Assembly (NCBI RefSeq): GCF_000745975.1 | Contig: NZ_JQKJ01000002.1 | Coordinates: 124,001-188,000, forward strand | Reading direction: 5' to 3' | Source: Desulfobacter vibrioformis DSM 8776 | GTDB taxonomy: Bacteria > Desulfobacterota > Desulfobacteria > Desulfobacterales > Desulfobacteraceae | DNA: 64,000 nt | Part shown: positions 35,263 through 44,588 of the stretch, one piece after another | How the letters are laid out: each line of letters opens with the position of its first letter | Position numbering within the stretch: position 1 is the stretch's first letter | The notes under the pieces: model-generated | Seen by the model: only the letters and a program-made list of their open reading frames with translations | The model's database searches: none | Told to the model about the DNA's origin: nothing | Position numbers and translations under genes: made by a program

Positions 35263-37983
35263 TTAACCAACAAATTCAACCTGGCTTGCAGGAGTCCGGC
35301 AATCCATGATCATACCACGAGATTTGTGGTCAGCAATTTCAGCAGAGCAACCCACCATACGGCCAAGCAGGAACATGATAAATGCGATATCCTGCATTGC
35401 CTTGGCATCAATTTTTCCGCTGTTTACATCTTTCCAGAGCAGGTCAAGGGAGATGGTTGCGATGACGCCGTCAATATTAACGCAGAATACGTTCTTGGTG
35501 GCGCCAACTTCAAACATCGCTTTAACCAGGTGATGATAGAATACCTGGAAGTGGTTGATCTCGTTTCTTTCAGTGAACAGTTTGTCCATGAAAACTTCAC
35601 GCGGATCGTAGTTGACAGGTTTTCCCTTGAATACAGGATGGTTTACGCACGGTACCTTGAAGTAGTTCATGATACCTTCGCGTTTAGCCGTAGTTTTGGT
35701 ATCCAGGTATTTTTGTGCCGTAGCCTGGGCCAGTTCTTTCATTGTGGCATCGCGTTTGGCGTCATCGGGTTCCAGGTACGGATCAAAGTCGCCAAAGGCG
35801 TCTTTGAGGAACTTGATGGCTTCAAAACCGTTGCCGCCATGGTCACGACCGGTGTTGTTCATCCAGCCTGAGTAGCATGTAGCGATAAAGTTACCGCCAC
35901 TGACGGATTCCTTGGCACCCTTGGCACTGATGGTACCCGGGCCGTTGGACATCAGCAGGTTGAGCAGGCCGTTGATGGCAAATTGCTCTCTGGCGGCCGG
36001 TTCACGGTTGAACAGCAGTTTAAAGCAGGTTGTTGCAAAGTCAGTAGTCAGCACGGACAGATCACTCAATTCCGTCAAGGATTTGTAGAAATCGTTAATC
36101 TCATACTGGGGTGCGCAGCAACCGACAAGAACGCCGTTGCATGCCAGATATGTAGCAACTTCATGAGCAGTTTCAACGGTCATCTGCCTGTCAACCAGAG
36201 GAGTCCAGATAACGCTTAAGCTCATGGCAGCCAGAAGCAGGCTGAGTTTGTTTACATCACTGTTTGCTTCGGCATATTTCTGGGCATATTTGGTGAAGAT
36301 CGTTTCCAAACCTTCTTTGGCCAGCAGTTCACCGAAGAATGCAGCAACTTCCGCTTCTTTAGCCGTGGTTTCACCCTGGGGCATAATCTTCTGTGACACT
36401 TTTTCAGCAACAAGCGCATCGTTGACAGAAGCATCGCCATAGATATCGACATAGAAGAGATCAATCATTTTTTTGGTCATCTCTGTCATGTCTTGATACA
36501 GTTTGCAGTTACCGGATGTTAAAACCGCAGCGCCAAGATAAGCATTCGGCAGGGCGCCATTTGCACGGGCGCGGGCGGAAATATCCATGTACTGCGTACC
36601 CAGGGCTGTGAAATAGTTCATTATCGCATTGGCCAGCGGCAGATATTTCTCATCGGGTTGTACAGAAGATACAGCAAAAAAGTTGGAAAGGGCGAAATTC
36701 TTTACAACGAGATCAAGAACCGGTACACCATGTACTTCGGTAACATCGGTTTTCGGATTCATGCGGCTTGCGCCGGACTTGTTGCGCATGGATTCTCTAG
36801 TCAGCTGGGCACCTACCTGATTACCAAGTTTTTTGATGGCATCATTGTAGGGTGCCATGGCTTCAACGGCTTCCATGTGCAGTTTTTCAGGGAAATCAAG
36901 ACCCTGTTCATTTACAAACCAGGGTTTCAGGCTCAGGTCGCCAAAGGGTTCAAAATCGGTACCTTCACCGATTTCTTTGTAAACGGCGGCCATCGCTGTG
37001 GGAGCATCCTGGATGGATTCAATTCTGACACCCTTTTTGGAAGCTTTGGGGTTGGCAGGATCAAACATATCAACGCCAAAATACTCATCAAACCATTTCT
37101 CTTTGGCAAGGGCATCGTCACCGCCACCGGCAATGGCGCCGGCATGACCAACCGCGCGGCTCAGGTTTGCTTTCCAGCGACCGGTTACGCAGGCTACGAT
37201 GGGTTTGGTCAGTTTGATGGTGCCGTCGGCAACCCAGTCAAGAGCCGATTTTTCATAATATCCGCCGGGCTCAATGTAGCAGAAAATCGCTTTGGTGCGC
37301 GGATCATTTTCTGCACAATAGAGGAATTCGGGGAAGGCAAAATGGATATAAAGATCCTTACCGGAGCTCAGTACGGTGGATGTACCGAAACCGGCAGTTT
37401 TCAGGTATTCAGGAATGGTGGTACTGAAGTTACCGGAGTTACTGAAAACAGCAACACTACCTTTTACAAGAGATTCACCCGGGTTGTTTCCGCCCAGGGC
37501 GCCACCAACACGAACCTGGTCCCAGGAGTTGCCGATACCCAGGCAGTTTCCGCCAAATACGTCAATTTTATGTTCCTGTGCGATGGCGCGGATGAACGCA
37601 GCATCTTTTACACCGACTTTTTCGGTCAGGATAACGATTTTGGTCAGATCGGGGTTATGGGCAATCAGTTCGGCTGCAGCAGCAGCAACCGCTGTGGGGG
37701 GAAGATAGATAACACCCGTATCAAATTTGATGCCGGCATCAACAATCTCCTTAATACTGCCGTATGCAGGGATATCACCGATTTTGGTTTCCAGTTTTCC
37801 ACCGGATTTTCCGTATTGAACACCTGCAACAATGTTACCGCCGGAAAATTCGTGTGATGTGGGGGTTACGCCTTTACTTTCACCACCCAGAAGGTTCATC
37901 ACTACGCAGCGGGTTTCTTTATTTGCTATTTCTTGTAGATTATTTACTCCCACGTAGTAGGGGAAGGGATTACTTTGGCTCAT
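35263..37983 (-). CDS. aclA: ATP-citrate lyase large subunit, enlarged form
   Basis: The 906-residue protein starts with a succinyl-CoA-synthetase-alpha-like part (1 to about 330). Its phospho-acceptor His280 lies in GHAGAI. The rest is a citrate-synthase-like (citryl-CoA lyase) region. Classical AclA is about 610 residues, so this one is roughly 300 longer. By eye, two segments (about 425-515 and 645-730) look like copies of one another, each starting with an xxFxxxxF pattern. In the C-terminal half His782 and Asp838 are in place, but the DHGPAVSGAH-type motif reads SNGPGTISAKG (Asn680). Citrate is cleaved to acetyl-CoA and oxaloacetate; Desulfobacter runs the enzyme towards citrate synthesis in acetate oxidation. 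aclB lies 109 nt upstream. Confidence 0.9.
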   Translation of the reverse strand: MSQSNPFPYYVGVNNLQEIANKETRCVVMNLLGGESKGVTPTSHEFSGGNIVAGVQYGKSGGKLETKIGDIPAYGSIKEIVDAGIKFDTGVIYLPPTAVAAAAAELIAHNPDLTKIVILTEKVGVKDAAFIRAIAQEHKIDVFGGNCLGIGNSWDQVRVGGALGGNNPGESLVKGSVAVFSNSGNFSTTIPEYLKTAGFGTSTVLSSGKDLYIHFAFPEFLYCAENDPRTKAIFCYIEPGGYYEKSALDWVADGTIKLTKPIVACVTGRWKANLSRAVGHAGAIAGGGDDALAKEKWFDEYFGVDMFDPANPKASKKGVRIESIQDAPTAMAAVYKEIGEGTDFEPFGDLSLKPWFVNEQGLDFPEKLHMEAVEAMAPYNDAIKKLGNQVGAQLTRESMRNKSGASRMNPKTDVTEVHGVPVLDLVVKNFALSNFFAVSSVQPDEKYLPLANAIMNYFTALGTQYMDISARARANGALPNAYLGAAVLTSGNCKLYQDMTEMTKKMIDLFYVDIYGDASVNDALVAEKVSQKIMPQGETTAKEAEVAAFFGELLAKEGLETIFTKYAQKYAEANSDVNKLSLLLAAMSLSVIWTPLVDRQMTVETAHEVATYLACNGVLVGCCAPQYEINDFYKSLTELSDLSVLTTDFATTCFKLLFNREPAAREQFAINGLLNLLMSNGPGTISAKGAKESVSGGNFIATCYSGWMNNTGRDHGGNGFEAIKFLKDAFGDFDPYLEPDDAKRDATMKELAQATAQKYLDTKTTAKREGIMNYFKVPCVNHPVFKGKPVNYDPREVFMDKLFTERNEINHFQVFYHHLVKAMFEVGATKNVFCVNIDGVIATISLDLLWKDVNSGKIDAKAMQDIAFIMFLLGRMVGCSAEIADHKSRGMIMDCRTPASQVEFVG

Positions 37984-38092
37984 AGCGTCTCCAATAAAAT
38001 GATTTATTTTCTGGTTAATTTGCTAAACTGCTTTTGATTTATAATTAAATCGTCAGATTACCTTTGACCTTTGTTCATGACTCAGCAATTAA

Positions 38093-39322
38093 TTATTTTT
38101 TATTTGCTTGAATCCAGTTGTCCAGTTCCATGGTGTAATTCAATACACCAATCATACTACTGTCGAAACCGAACATTTTGTATGGTATTTTCATACTGTC
38201 AAGAAGGTCACGGGCATAAATCATTCCCTGCACGACGTTTGGTCCACCACGACCAATTACAACGTGAACATTAGGATTCAATGCAATGTTTTCTCTCAAG
38301 GCATCGAGCATTGCTTTGATGGTAACAAAAATATCGGTATTGTTGGCTTTACCACCAATAATCTGAACAATGTTGGCATTCTTCAGAAAGTGTCTGTAGC
38401 AGATGCTTGCAATCTCTTTCATCTTTGCATAGGGCGGGTTTCCACCAAAGTCGGATGAAAACATTGCTTTGTCGCCCAGAACCTCAGTGGCAGCACTGTT
38501 GGCACCACCACCGAACATGAAAGGAAGGATGGTTCCGTTGGGGTTGAGTTCCACAACGTCGCTTTGTCCCTGATAGGTTCTCAGCTGGTTGATTTCAGTT
38601 TCGAAATCAGTCAATTCGGTAGCGAATACTTCTTTCGGGAATTTGATGCGGGTATGTGCGGGATCGTCCTGGTCAAAAGCGGCTTTAACGTCGCAGGCAA
38701 CCGGAAGGGGGCGTTTGCCTTTTTTCATACGGATGGGGTTGAGCTCAATCATGGTCAGACCATAATTGTTGTACAGATCCCACAGTTTGGGAAGCTGCTG
38801 TACCAGCGGGCTGATGTAAGCTTTGGGGCATCCCAGTTGGATCAGTGCGTCATTTATATGATACCCTCTGAGCCCTTCATTGGGATTAAACGGAATAATC
38901 GCTTTTTTCTCGGGCGGCAGTTCTTCAACTTCAACACCACCTTCAACAATCAACAGCATGGTCGGTGTTCTGGTGACTGTAGAGGTGGTAATACTTACAT
39001 AAAGCTCTGCATCTGAGGCAACAAATTCTTCAAATGTGCAGCCGTTTGCTTTATGTGTCGTATTTCCCTGCTTATATTCGGCAAAGCAAAGGTCTTTTCT
39101 GGCCTGGTTGGCGTCTGCATAGTTGTCGACGATTTTTACCAGCCCAGCTTTTCCTTTTTTACCGGCACTGCCCATGAAAGACGGTTTTACAACGACTTTG
39201 CCGCCTTTTTTTATCAACGCTTCAATCTGTTCTTTGGTAGCATTTTCTGTCAGGGTCTCTGCTACGGGGAAATCAACCGTGTCCATCAATTGCTTTCCGT
39301 ATTTTAATCCAGTTAGTTGCAT
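38093..39322 (-). CDS. aclB: ATP-citrate lyase small (ATP-grasp) subunit
   Basis: This 409-residue subunit is like the N-terminal ATP-grasp and citrate-binding half of eukaryotic ACL. Visible motifs are VVKPSFMGSAGKKGKAG (about residues 46-62), IELNPIRMKKGKRPLPVAC, LPFMFGGGANSAATEVL and FDSSMIGVLNYTMELDNW. AGGGAGG 5 nt upstream of the ATG marks the start. The order aclB-aclA matches Chlorobium. The pair diagnoses a TCA cycle that uses ATP-citrate lyase in place of, or beside, citrate synthase. With the promoter at 39633-39662 it has a leader of about 300 nt, longer than usual. Confidence 0.92.
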   Translation of the reverse strand: MQLTGLKYGKQLMDTVDFPVAETLTENATKEQIEALIKKGGKVVVKPSFMGSAGKKGKAGLVKIVDNYADANQARKDLCFAEYKQGNTTHKANGCTFEEFVASDAELYVSITTSTVTRTPTMLLIVEGGVEVEELPPEKKAIIPFNPNEGLRGYHINDALIQLGCPKAYISPLVQQLPKLWDLYNNYGLTMIELNPIRMKKGKRPLPVACDVKAAFDQDDPAHTRIKFPKEVFATELTDFETEINQLRTYQGQSDVVELNPNGTILPFMFGGGANSAATEVLGDKAMFSSDFGGNPPYAKMKEIASICYRHFLKNANIVQIIGGKANNTDIFVTIKAMLDALRENIALNPNVHVVIGRGGPNVVQGMIYARDLLDSMKIPYKMFGFDSSMIGVLNYTMELDNWIQANKK

Positions 39323-39632
39323 TTTTCCTCCCTGATAATTGTGTGAATTTAATTAAATAAAACGTCTCAATTCATTCGATATTACCAACAGACTTCAATC
39401 TGGACATCTTGTTTCTTAGGAAAACAAAATGCCGATTATTTGTTAGCATCCAACTTAACCTTGATGCAATTTCATCCGTTCGGATATTGCTTTAAGGGCC
39501 GTCAGTTGCTCCTCCTCACAAGAAGGTTTAAAGCTCCCCCCCTAAACTTTTTCCCACACCGAGCCCTCCTTTCTGTTTGGGATTTCCTAAATTTAAACGG
39601 TCGTTTTAAAGATCTCTCATCAAGCTCAAGTT

Positions 39633-39662
39633 TATATAGGATAGGAACTTCCGTTTTGTCAA
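39633..39662 (-). promoter_or_regulatory. Predicted promoter of the aclB-aclA operon
   Basis: TTGACA (39657-39662 on the minus strand) and TATATA (39633-39638) are separated by 18 nt. This is the best sigma-70 match in the leader and is oriented towards aclB. Confidence 0.55.
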
Positions 39663-39826
39663 TAGGATAGTATAGTCAAATTCACCGCCGGATTTTAATC
39701 TGCTTCCATAAAAAAGCGAACATGTGGCAGCCATGGGGTTTTAACCTTATCTAAAATACATGATTTGTTAGTTCTTAAAAACTATCGTTTGGCATTGTTA
39801 GTTTGTTATCGCTTCGTTTGGCATCG

Positions 39827-39970
39827 TTATACCAACGCTATTGGTGCAATGGCGTTGCCTATGGCAATAACTTTGGCAAAATCAAGAGATCCAGTCAGAT
39901 CTGCCACGGAGATAGGACGGCTTAGTGTTTTTTCTTCTTCGGACTTGAATGGTAACATGCCTTGTGACAT
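39827..39970 (-). pseudogene. Transposase N-terminal fragment, IS1380/IS4-like
   Basis: A 47-codon frame from ATG 39968-39970 reads MSQGMLPFKSEEEKTLSR and LDFAKVIAIGNAI, which resembles the start of IS1380-type transposases (MxQGILPFKxEEEK). It stops after 47 residues and nothing like the rest of the enzyme follows. It is taken as a decayed end of an insertion sequence. The family call rests on this short pattern from memory. Confidence 0.5.
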
Positions 39971-40177
39971 ATTGGGTTGCACCCCCGTTGGTGGTAGCGT
40001 TTCGATATCTTGGGGTACTATAGCGACTCAAGTCACCAAGCGCAACGAAAAATTTTTATTTTTTTTGACAGTGGATTCTGGTTGTCGTAAACGGTGACGT
40101 TCAGGCCCCGGGAAATCCTCTGCAGTACTGTCGCCACATTCGCTTTGAGTGCAAATGTTCAGCCCTTTTATTATATG

Positions 40178-40207
40178 TTGACTAAGACACTGATTTTAAA
40201 CTATATA
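40178..40207 (+). promoter_or_regulatory. Predicted promoter of hisS-aspS
   Basis: TTGACT (40178-40183) and TATATA (40202-40207) are 18 nt apart, about 55 nt before hisS. The spacing is typical of sigma-70. Confidence 0.5.
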
Positions 40208-40262
40208 GATCGGCTGTGTATTTTTTTGGAAATGAACAACATAGATTAAAGATATAAAAAAC

Positions 40263-41519
40263 ATGCAGACCATACGCGGGTTCAGAGATATTTTACCGGA
40301 GCAGATTGCTCTGTGGCAAAAGGTGGAACAAGAAGCAGCAGCACTGTTTGAATCCTTTGGATACAGGGAGATCCGCATCCCCATTGTGGAAAAGACAGCG
40401 CTGTTTGCCCGGAGTATCGGGGAAACAACCGATATTGTTGAAAAGGAAATGTATACCTTTGAAGACAGGAACGGGGACATGCTCACATTGCGGCCCGAGG
40501 CCACCGCATCCATCTGCAGGGCCTATATCCAGCATAAAATGTATGCTGCCGATCCGGTGCGCAAGTTTTACCTGACAGGGCCCATGTTCCGCAGGGAGCG
40601 GCCGCAAAAGGGGCGCTACCGCCAGTTCTACCAGATTGATGCAGAGGTATTCGGAGTAGACTCGCCTTATATTGACAGTGAACTGATTTTCCTTTTGCAC
40701 ACATTGCTGCACCGCCTTGGACTTGAAGGCCTTTCCGCCCATATCAACAGCCTTGGCTGCCCTGCATGCCGCCCTGATTTTCAAAACGCCCTGCTGGATT
40801 TTTTAGGCGAACGAAAAGCCAGTCTTTGCGAGAACTGCAAACGCAGGCTGGTTAAAAATCCGCTGCGGATACTGGACTGCAAAGTACAAACATGCCGACA
40901 AGCCCTTGAAGGGTCGCCTGCCACAGTGGATCACCTGTGCCCGGACTGCCGGACCCATTTTGAAACCGTGAAAAACAGCCTTGAAAAACTGGGCGTGGAT
41001 TTCATGGTCGATGACACCCTGGTCCGGGGGCTTGACTATTATACCCGTACGGCATGGGAGATTCAGACCACAACACTTGGTGCCCAGTCCGCCGTTGCCG
41101 GCGGCGGCCGGTACGACCGTCTGGTGGAGGAGCTTGGCGGCCCCCCGACACCGGCCATCGGGTTTGCCATCGGGTTTGACCGCCTGGTGGAAGTCATGGA
41201 ACAGCTTGGCAACCAGGCGTGTGAAACTGGCCCAGACCTTTTTATTGCCAGCCTGGGGTCAGATGCCCAGGAATATGCATTTGAATGGTCCTGCAGGCTT
41301 AATACCATGGGCATAAGAACAGATTCGGATTTCCGTGGAAAAAGTATGAAAGCATTAATGAAGCGGGCAAACAAGCTGAATGCCGCTTTTGTTCTCATTG
41401 TCGGGGACAATGAACTTGTCCAGAAAAGACTTGTGCTGCGTAACATGGCTACCAAGGAACAAACAGAAATCGGCTTAGATAATATAGTGAATGATTTGGC
41501 ACAACTAATTAAAAATTAA
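40263..41519 (+). CDS. hisS: Histidine--tRNA ligase
   Basis: This 418-residue class II synthetase attaches histidine to tRNA-His. Motif 2 is FYLTGPMFRRERPQKGRYRQF, the histidine-binding HisA motif is LVRGLDYYTRTAWE (about residues 257-270), and motif 3 is AIGFAIGFDRL. A C-terminal anticodon-binding domain follows. The length is normal. A region of two CxxC-like pairs (CPACRP and CENCKRR) between motifs 2 and 3 is seen in some family members. Ribosome-site sequence before the ATG is weak. The next gene is aspS, 26 nt away, so both synthetases are likely in one operon. Confidence 0.97.
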   Translation: MQTIRGFRDILPEQIALWQKVEQEAAALFESFGYREIRIPIVEKTALFARSIGETTDIVEKEMYTFEDRNGDMLTLRPEATASICRAYIQHKMYAADPVRKFYLTGPMFRRERPQKGRYRQFYQIDAEVFGVDSPYIDSELIFLLHTLLHRLGLEGLSAHINSLGCPACRPDFQNALLDFLGERKASLCENCKRRLVKNPLRILDCKVQTCRQALEGSPATVDHLCPDCRTHFETVKNSLEKLGVDFMVDDTLVRGLDYYTRTAWEIQTTTLGAQSAVAGGGRYDRLVEELGGPPTPAIGFAIGFDRLVEVMEQLGNQACETGPDLFIASLGSDAQEYAFEWSCRLNTMGIRTDSDFRGKSMKALMKRANKLNAAFVLIVGDNELVQKRLVLRNMATKEQTEIGLDNIVNDLAQLIKN

Positions 41520-41545
41520 AATAGTTATGGAGTTTAAGAATAAAA

Positions 41546-43333
41546 GTGACTGATTTACTTGGAGAGATGAAACGCACACACTCCTGCATGGAGTTGAAAG
41601 ACAGCCACACTGGCCAGGACGTCATACTCATGGGGTGGGTTCAGCATCGCCGGGACCATGGCGGCGTTATTTTTGTGGATCTTCGGGACCGGGAAGGTAT
41701 TACCCAGGTTGTATTTGATCCGTCGATCTCCGAGACTGTCCATGAAAAAGCCCAGGAAATCAGAAGTGAATATGTCCTGGGCATCAAAGGGAAGGTGTCG
41801 GCAAGACCGGCTGACATGGTAAACCCCAGGATGACCACCGGTGCCATAGAGGTGCTTGTGGACGAGCTGCGGATTTTTTCCAGGGCCAAAACGCCACCCT
41901 TTCAGATTGAAGACCGGGTGGATGCATCGGAAACCATACGCCTGCAATACCGTTATCTGGATTTAAGACGGACCCAGCTTAAAAGCAATATTCTGGCCCG
42001 TCACAAAACCACCATGACGGTTCGAAACTTTCTGGATGCCAACGGGTTTGTGGATATTGAAACCCCGTTTCTGACCAAAAGTACGCCCGAAGGCGCCAGG
42101 GATTATCTGGTCCCCTCCCGGGTCAACCAGGGCGACTTTTACGCCCTGCCCCAGTCTCCCCAGCTGTTCAAACAGCTTTTAATGGTTGCCGGCTTTGACC
42201 GGTATTACCAGATTGTCAAATGCTTCAGGGACGAGGACCTGCGGGCGGACCGACAGCCCGAGTTCACCCAGATCGATATGGAGCTCTCCTTTGTGGATGA
42301 ACATGAGGTAATGCAGATTACCGAAGGGTTGATCAAGGCCATATTCAAAAATGTGCTGGATCTGGACTTTCCCGACCCCTTTCCCCGCATGACCTGGGCC
42401 GAGGCCATGGATCGCTTCGGCATAGACCGTCCTGATTTAAGATTTGATCTGGAATTGAAAAATGTGTCCGATATTGTAGCCAATGCGGATTTCAAAGTGT
42501 TTGCCTCTGTGGTTAAAAACGGGGGACTGGTCAAGGCCATCAATGCCAAGGGCTGTGCTGATTTTACCCGAAAACAGATTGATGAGCTCACCGAATTTGC
42601 AGCCGTATACAGAGCCAAGGGCCTGGCCTGGATAAAAATAAAGGAAGACCAGTGGCAGTCACCCATTGCCAAATTCTTCTCTGATGATGAAAAAGAAGCG
42701 TTAAAGCAACGCCTGGATCTTGAACCCGGTGATATTGTCTTTTTTGTGGCAGACCAGCCCAAAGTCACCAATGAAGCCCTGGGGCAGTTGAGGAACGAGT
42801 TGGCACGCAGGCTTGGGCTCATTGATGACAATGAGTTCAAGTTTACCTGGATCACCCATTTCCCCATGTTTGAATATGATGAAACGGAAAAACGCTACCA
42901 GGCGCTCCATCATCCGTTCACCGCACCCATGGAGTCGGATCTGGACAAACTGGAGACCAGTCCCCTGGAAGTCAACTCCCGGGCCTATGACCTGGTTCTC
43001 AACGGTATTGAGATCGGCGGCGGCAGTATCCGTATCCATGACAGCGAACTGCAGGAACGGGTGCTCCAGTGCTTAGGCATCGGGGAAGAAGAAGCAAAGG
43101 AGAAGTTCGGGTTCCTTCTGGAGGCCCTGACGTTTGGCGCACCGCCCCACGGCGGCCTGGCCTTTGGCCTGGATCGTCTGGTTATGCTGCTTTGCCGTGA
43201 GGATTCCATCCGCAATGTCATTGCCTTTCCCAAAACCCAGAGAGCCACCTGCCTGATGACCCAGGCGCCCTCAAAGGCGGCCCCGGCCCAGCTCCAGGAG
43301 TTGGCCATCAAAACAGTAAAGCCCCTGAATTAG
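41546..43333 (+). CDS. aspS: Aspartate--tRNA ligase
   Basis: This is a bacterial-type class II AspRS of 595 residues (or 588 from the ATG at 41567). An OB-fold anticodon-binding domain (LMGWVQHRRDHGG) comes first. The catalytic core has QSPQLFKQLLMVAGFDRY, motif 2 FRDEDLRADRQPEFTQIDME and motif 3 GLAFGLDRLVMLLC. The GAD insertion domain lies between, with residues such as ADFKVFASVVKNGG. I kept the GTG at 41546 because GGAG lies 13 nt upstream, though the ATG is also reasonable. Whether it also makes Asp-tRNA-Asn cannot be told from this window. A terminator follows at 43368. Confidence 0.96.
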   Translation: MTDLLGEMKRTHSCMELKDSHTGQDVILMGWVQHRRDHGGVIFVDLRDREGITQVVFDPSISETVHEKAQEIRSEYVLGIKGKVSARPADMVNPRMTTGAIEVLVDELRIFSRAKTPPFQIEDRVDASETIRLQYRYLDLRRTQLKSNILARHKTTMTVRNFLDANGFVDIETPFLTKSTPEGARDYLVPSRVNQGDFYALPQSPQLFKQLLMVAGFDRYYQIVKCFRDEDLRADRQPEFTQIDMELSFVDEHEVMQITEGLIKAIFKNVLDLDFPDPFPRMTWAEAMDRFGIDRPDLRFDLELKNVSDIVANADFKVFASVVKNGGLVKAINAKGCADFTRKQIDELTEFAAVYRAKGLAWIKIKEDQWQSPIAKFFSDDEKEALKQRLDLEPGDIVFFVADQPKVTNEALGQLRNELARRLGLIDDNEFKFTWITHFPMFEYDETEKRYQALHHPFTAPMESDLDKLETSPLEVNSRAYDLVLNGIEIGGGSIRIHDSELQERVLQCLGIGEEEAKEKFGFLLEALTFGAPPHGGLAFGLDRLVMLLCREDSIRNVIAFPKTQRATCLMTQAPSKAAPAQLQELAIKTVKPLN

Positions 43334-43367
43334 GCATAGTGTGCAAGGCTGGGGACCTGAAAAATAA

Positions 43368-43404
43368 AAACCGTCCGGAATTGATTTATTTCCGGGCGGT
43401 TTTG
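43368..43404 (+). terminator. Intrinsic terminator of hisS-aspS
   Basis: ACCGTCCGGAA and TTTCCGGGCGGT form a strong stem, with TTTTGTTT after it, 35 nt downstream of the aspS stop. Confidence 0.85.
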
Positions 43405-43483
43405 TTTAAAATCCGTTCATGTCCCAAATGCCGTCTTGCCCTGATCAGGTGAGGGCCTTAAAAAATAGCGTATGGGCTATATC

Positions 43484-43750
43484 TTATTCCCGTTTTCTTT
43501 TCACATTGAGAATGGGGGTATTGAATACCAAGGCAGAGACTTGTTTGTCATTTTTTACCTTAAGCTCCAATGCATCTTTATCAATTTCAAAATATTTTGA
43601 TATCACATCAACGATATCGGTCTGAAGATCTGTAAGCGTCGTGTCGTTCAGTTCCAGTTTATCGTAAATCAAAGAAAATTGAAGGCGTTGTTTTGCTTCG
43701 TCACTACTTCTTTTCTGGCCTGTGAACCGTTTCAAAAATTCTTGCAACAT
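43484..43750 (-). CDS. minE: Cell-division topological specificity factor MinE
   Basis: This 88-residue protein restricts the MinCD inhibitor to the cell poles. It starts with the membrane-targeting amphipathic helix MLQEFLKRFTG, followed by the MinD-binding segment AKQRLQFSLIYDKLEL and the C-terminal dimerisation domain DLQTDIVDVISKYFEIDKDAL. It is the last gene of minC-minD-minE, 10 nt after minD. The length is normal. Confidence 0.95.
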   Translation of the reverse strand: MLQEFLKRFTGQKRSSDEAKQRLQFSLIYDKLELNDTTLTDLQTDIVDVISKYFEIDKDALELKVKNDKQVSALVFNTPILNVKRKRE

Positions 43751-43760
43751 TCAACTCTCC

Positions 43761-44555
43761 TTATTTTAACCCAAAGGTTTTGCCCAGTTTGGTCCATACA
43801 CTAGGTTTCAGGTTCGGTACCTCGATGGGAATAGTTTCTCCATTCAGGCGTTTGGCAATCCTGCGAAAGGATTGCCCGGCAGTGGAATCGTTCTGGAGTA
43901 CCAGAGGCGTACCGGTGTTGGAGGAGATAAGAACCTTTTCATCCATGGGAACAAGGCCTACCAGTTCAATGGATAATATATCCAGAACATCTTTATAGCT
44001 GAGCATTTCACCGCGTTCCACACGGGCAGGCTCAATACGGTTGACAATGAGTTTGGGTTCCAGGGAACGGGCGTACAAAAGGCCGATGACCCGGTCCGCA
44101 TCCCTGACAGCGGACACATCCGGGGTGCAGATCACAACCGCTTCATTGGCGCTGACAACAGAATTTTCAAATCCTCTTTCAATGCCGGCCGGGGAGTCCA
44201 TGATCACATAATCAAATTTTTGACGCAGCACTTTGGCCATTCGTTCAACCCCTGCCGGTGTCAGCACATCTTTATTATCACTCTGGGAGGCGGGGATTAA
44301 AAAAAGATTGTCAATACGTCTGTCCCTTATGGCGGCTTGGTCTACTTTACATTTGCCCTGGACCACGTCAACAATATTGAAAACAATCCGGTTTTCCAGG
44401 CCCATGACCACATCAAGGTTACGCAATCCGATATCCATGTCCACAATGGCGACCCGTTTTCCTTCAAGAGCAAGAGCGGCCCCAATGGAAGAGGTCGCCG
44501 TTGTTTTGCCCACGCCGCCTTTTCCAGATGTCACGACAATAACTTTTCCTTCCAA
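43761..44555 (-). CDS. minD: Septum site-determining ATPase MinD
   Basis: This 264-residue ParA-type ATPase oscillates with MinE and carries MinC to the membrane. It has the deviant Walker A SGKGGVGKTT, MDSPAGIERGFENSV, and a C-terminal amphipathic helix (SVWTKLGKTFG) for membrane binding. I placed the start at TTG 44555 because GAGG lies 6 nt upstream and the protein then begins EGKVIVVTSGKGG, as usual in the family; a start four codons earlier is possible. It lies between minC and minE. Confidence 0.95.
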   Translation of the reverse strand: MEGKVIVVTSGKGGVGKTTATSSIGAALALEGKRVAIVDMDIGLRNLDVVMGLENRIVFNIVDVVQGKCKVDQAAIRDRRIDNLFLIPASQSDNKDVLTPAGVERMAKVLRQKFDYVIMDSPAGIERGFENSVVSANEAVVICTPDVSAVRDADRVIGLLYARSLEPKLIVNRIEPARVERGEMLSYKDVLDILSIELVGLVPMDEKVLISSNTGTPLVLQNDSTAGQSFRRIAKRLNGETIPIEVPNLKPSVWTKLGKTFGLK

Positions 44556-44588
44556 ATTACACCTCAATATTTATGGTTGCCTTTTTCC

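Larger units (their letters stand above)
39323..40262. other. 940-bp gap between aclB and hisS
   Basis: From the aclB side it holds a leader of about 300 nt with two GGAGG-like sites (one at 39565-39569), the aclB promoter, AT-rich sequence, a pair of 16-bp direct repeats (39785-39800 and 39814-39829, one mismatch) and a transposase remnant at 39827-39970. The hisS promoter is at the right end. A 110-codon frame at 39765-40097 on the other strand overlaps the remnant and is judged spurious. No other gene or RNA is recognised. Confidence 0.6.

Noticed and set aside
39765-40097. 110-codon plus-strand frame between aclB and hisS
   Set aside because: It overlaps the transposase fragment on the other strand, has no ribosome site, and its translation shows no family pattern.
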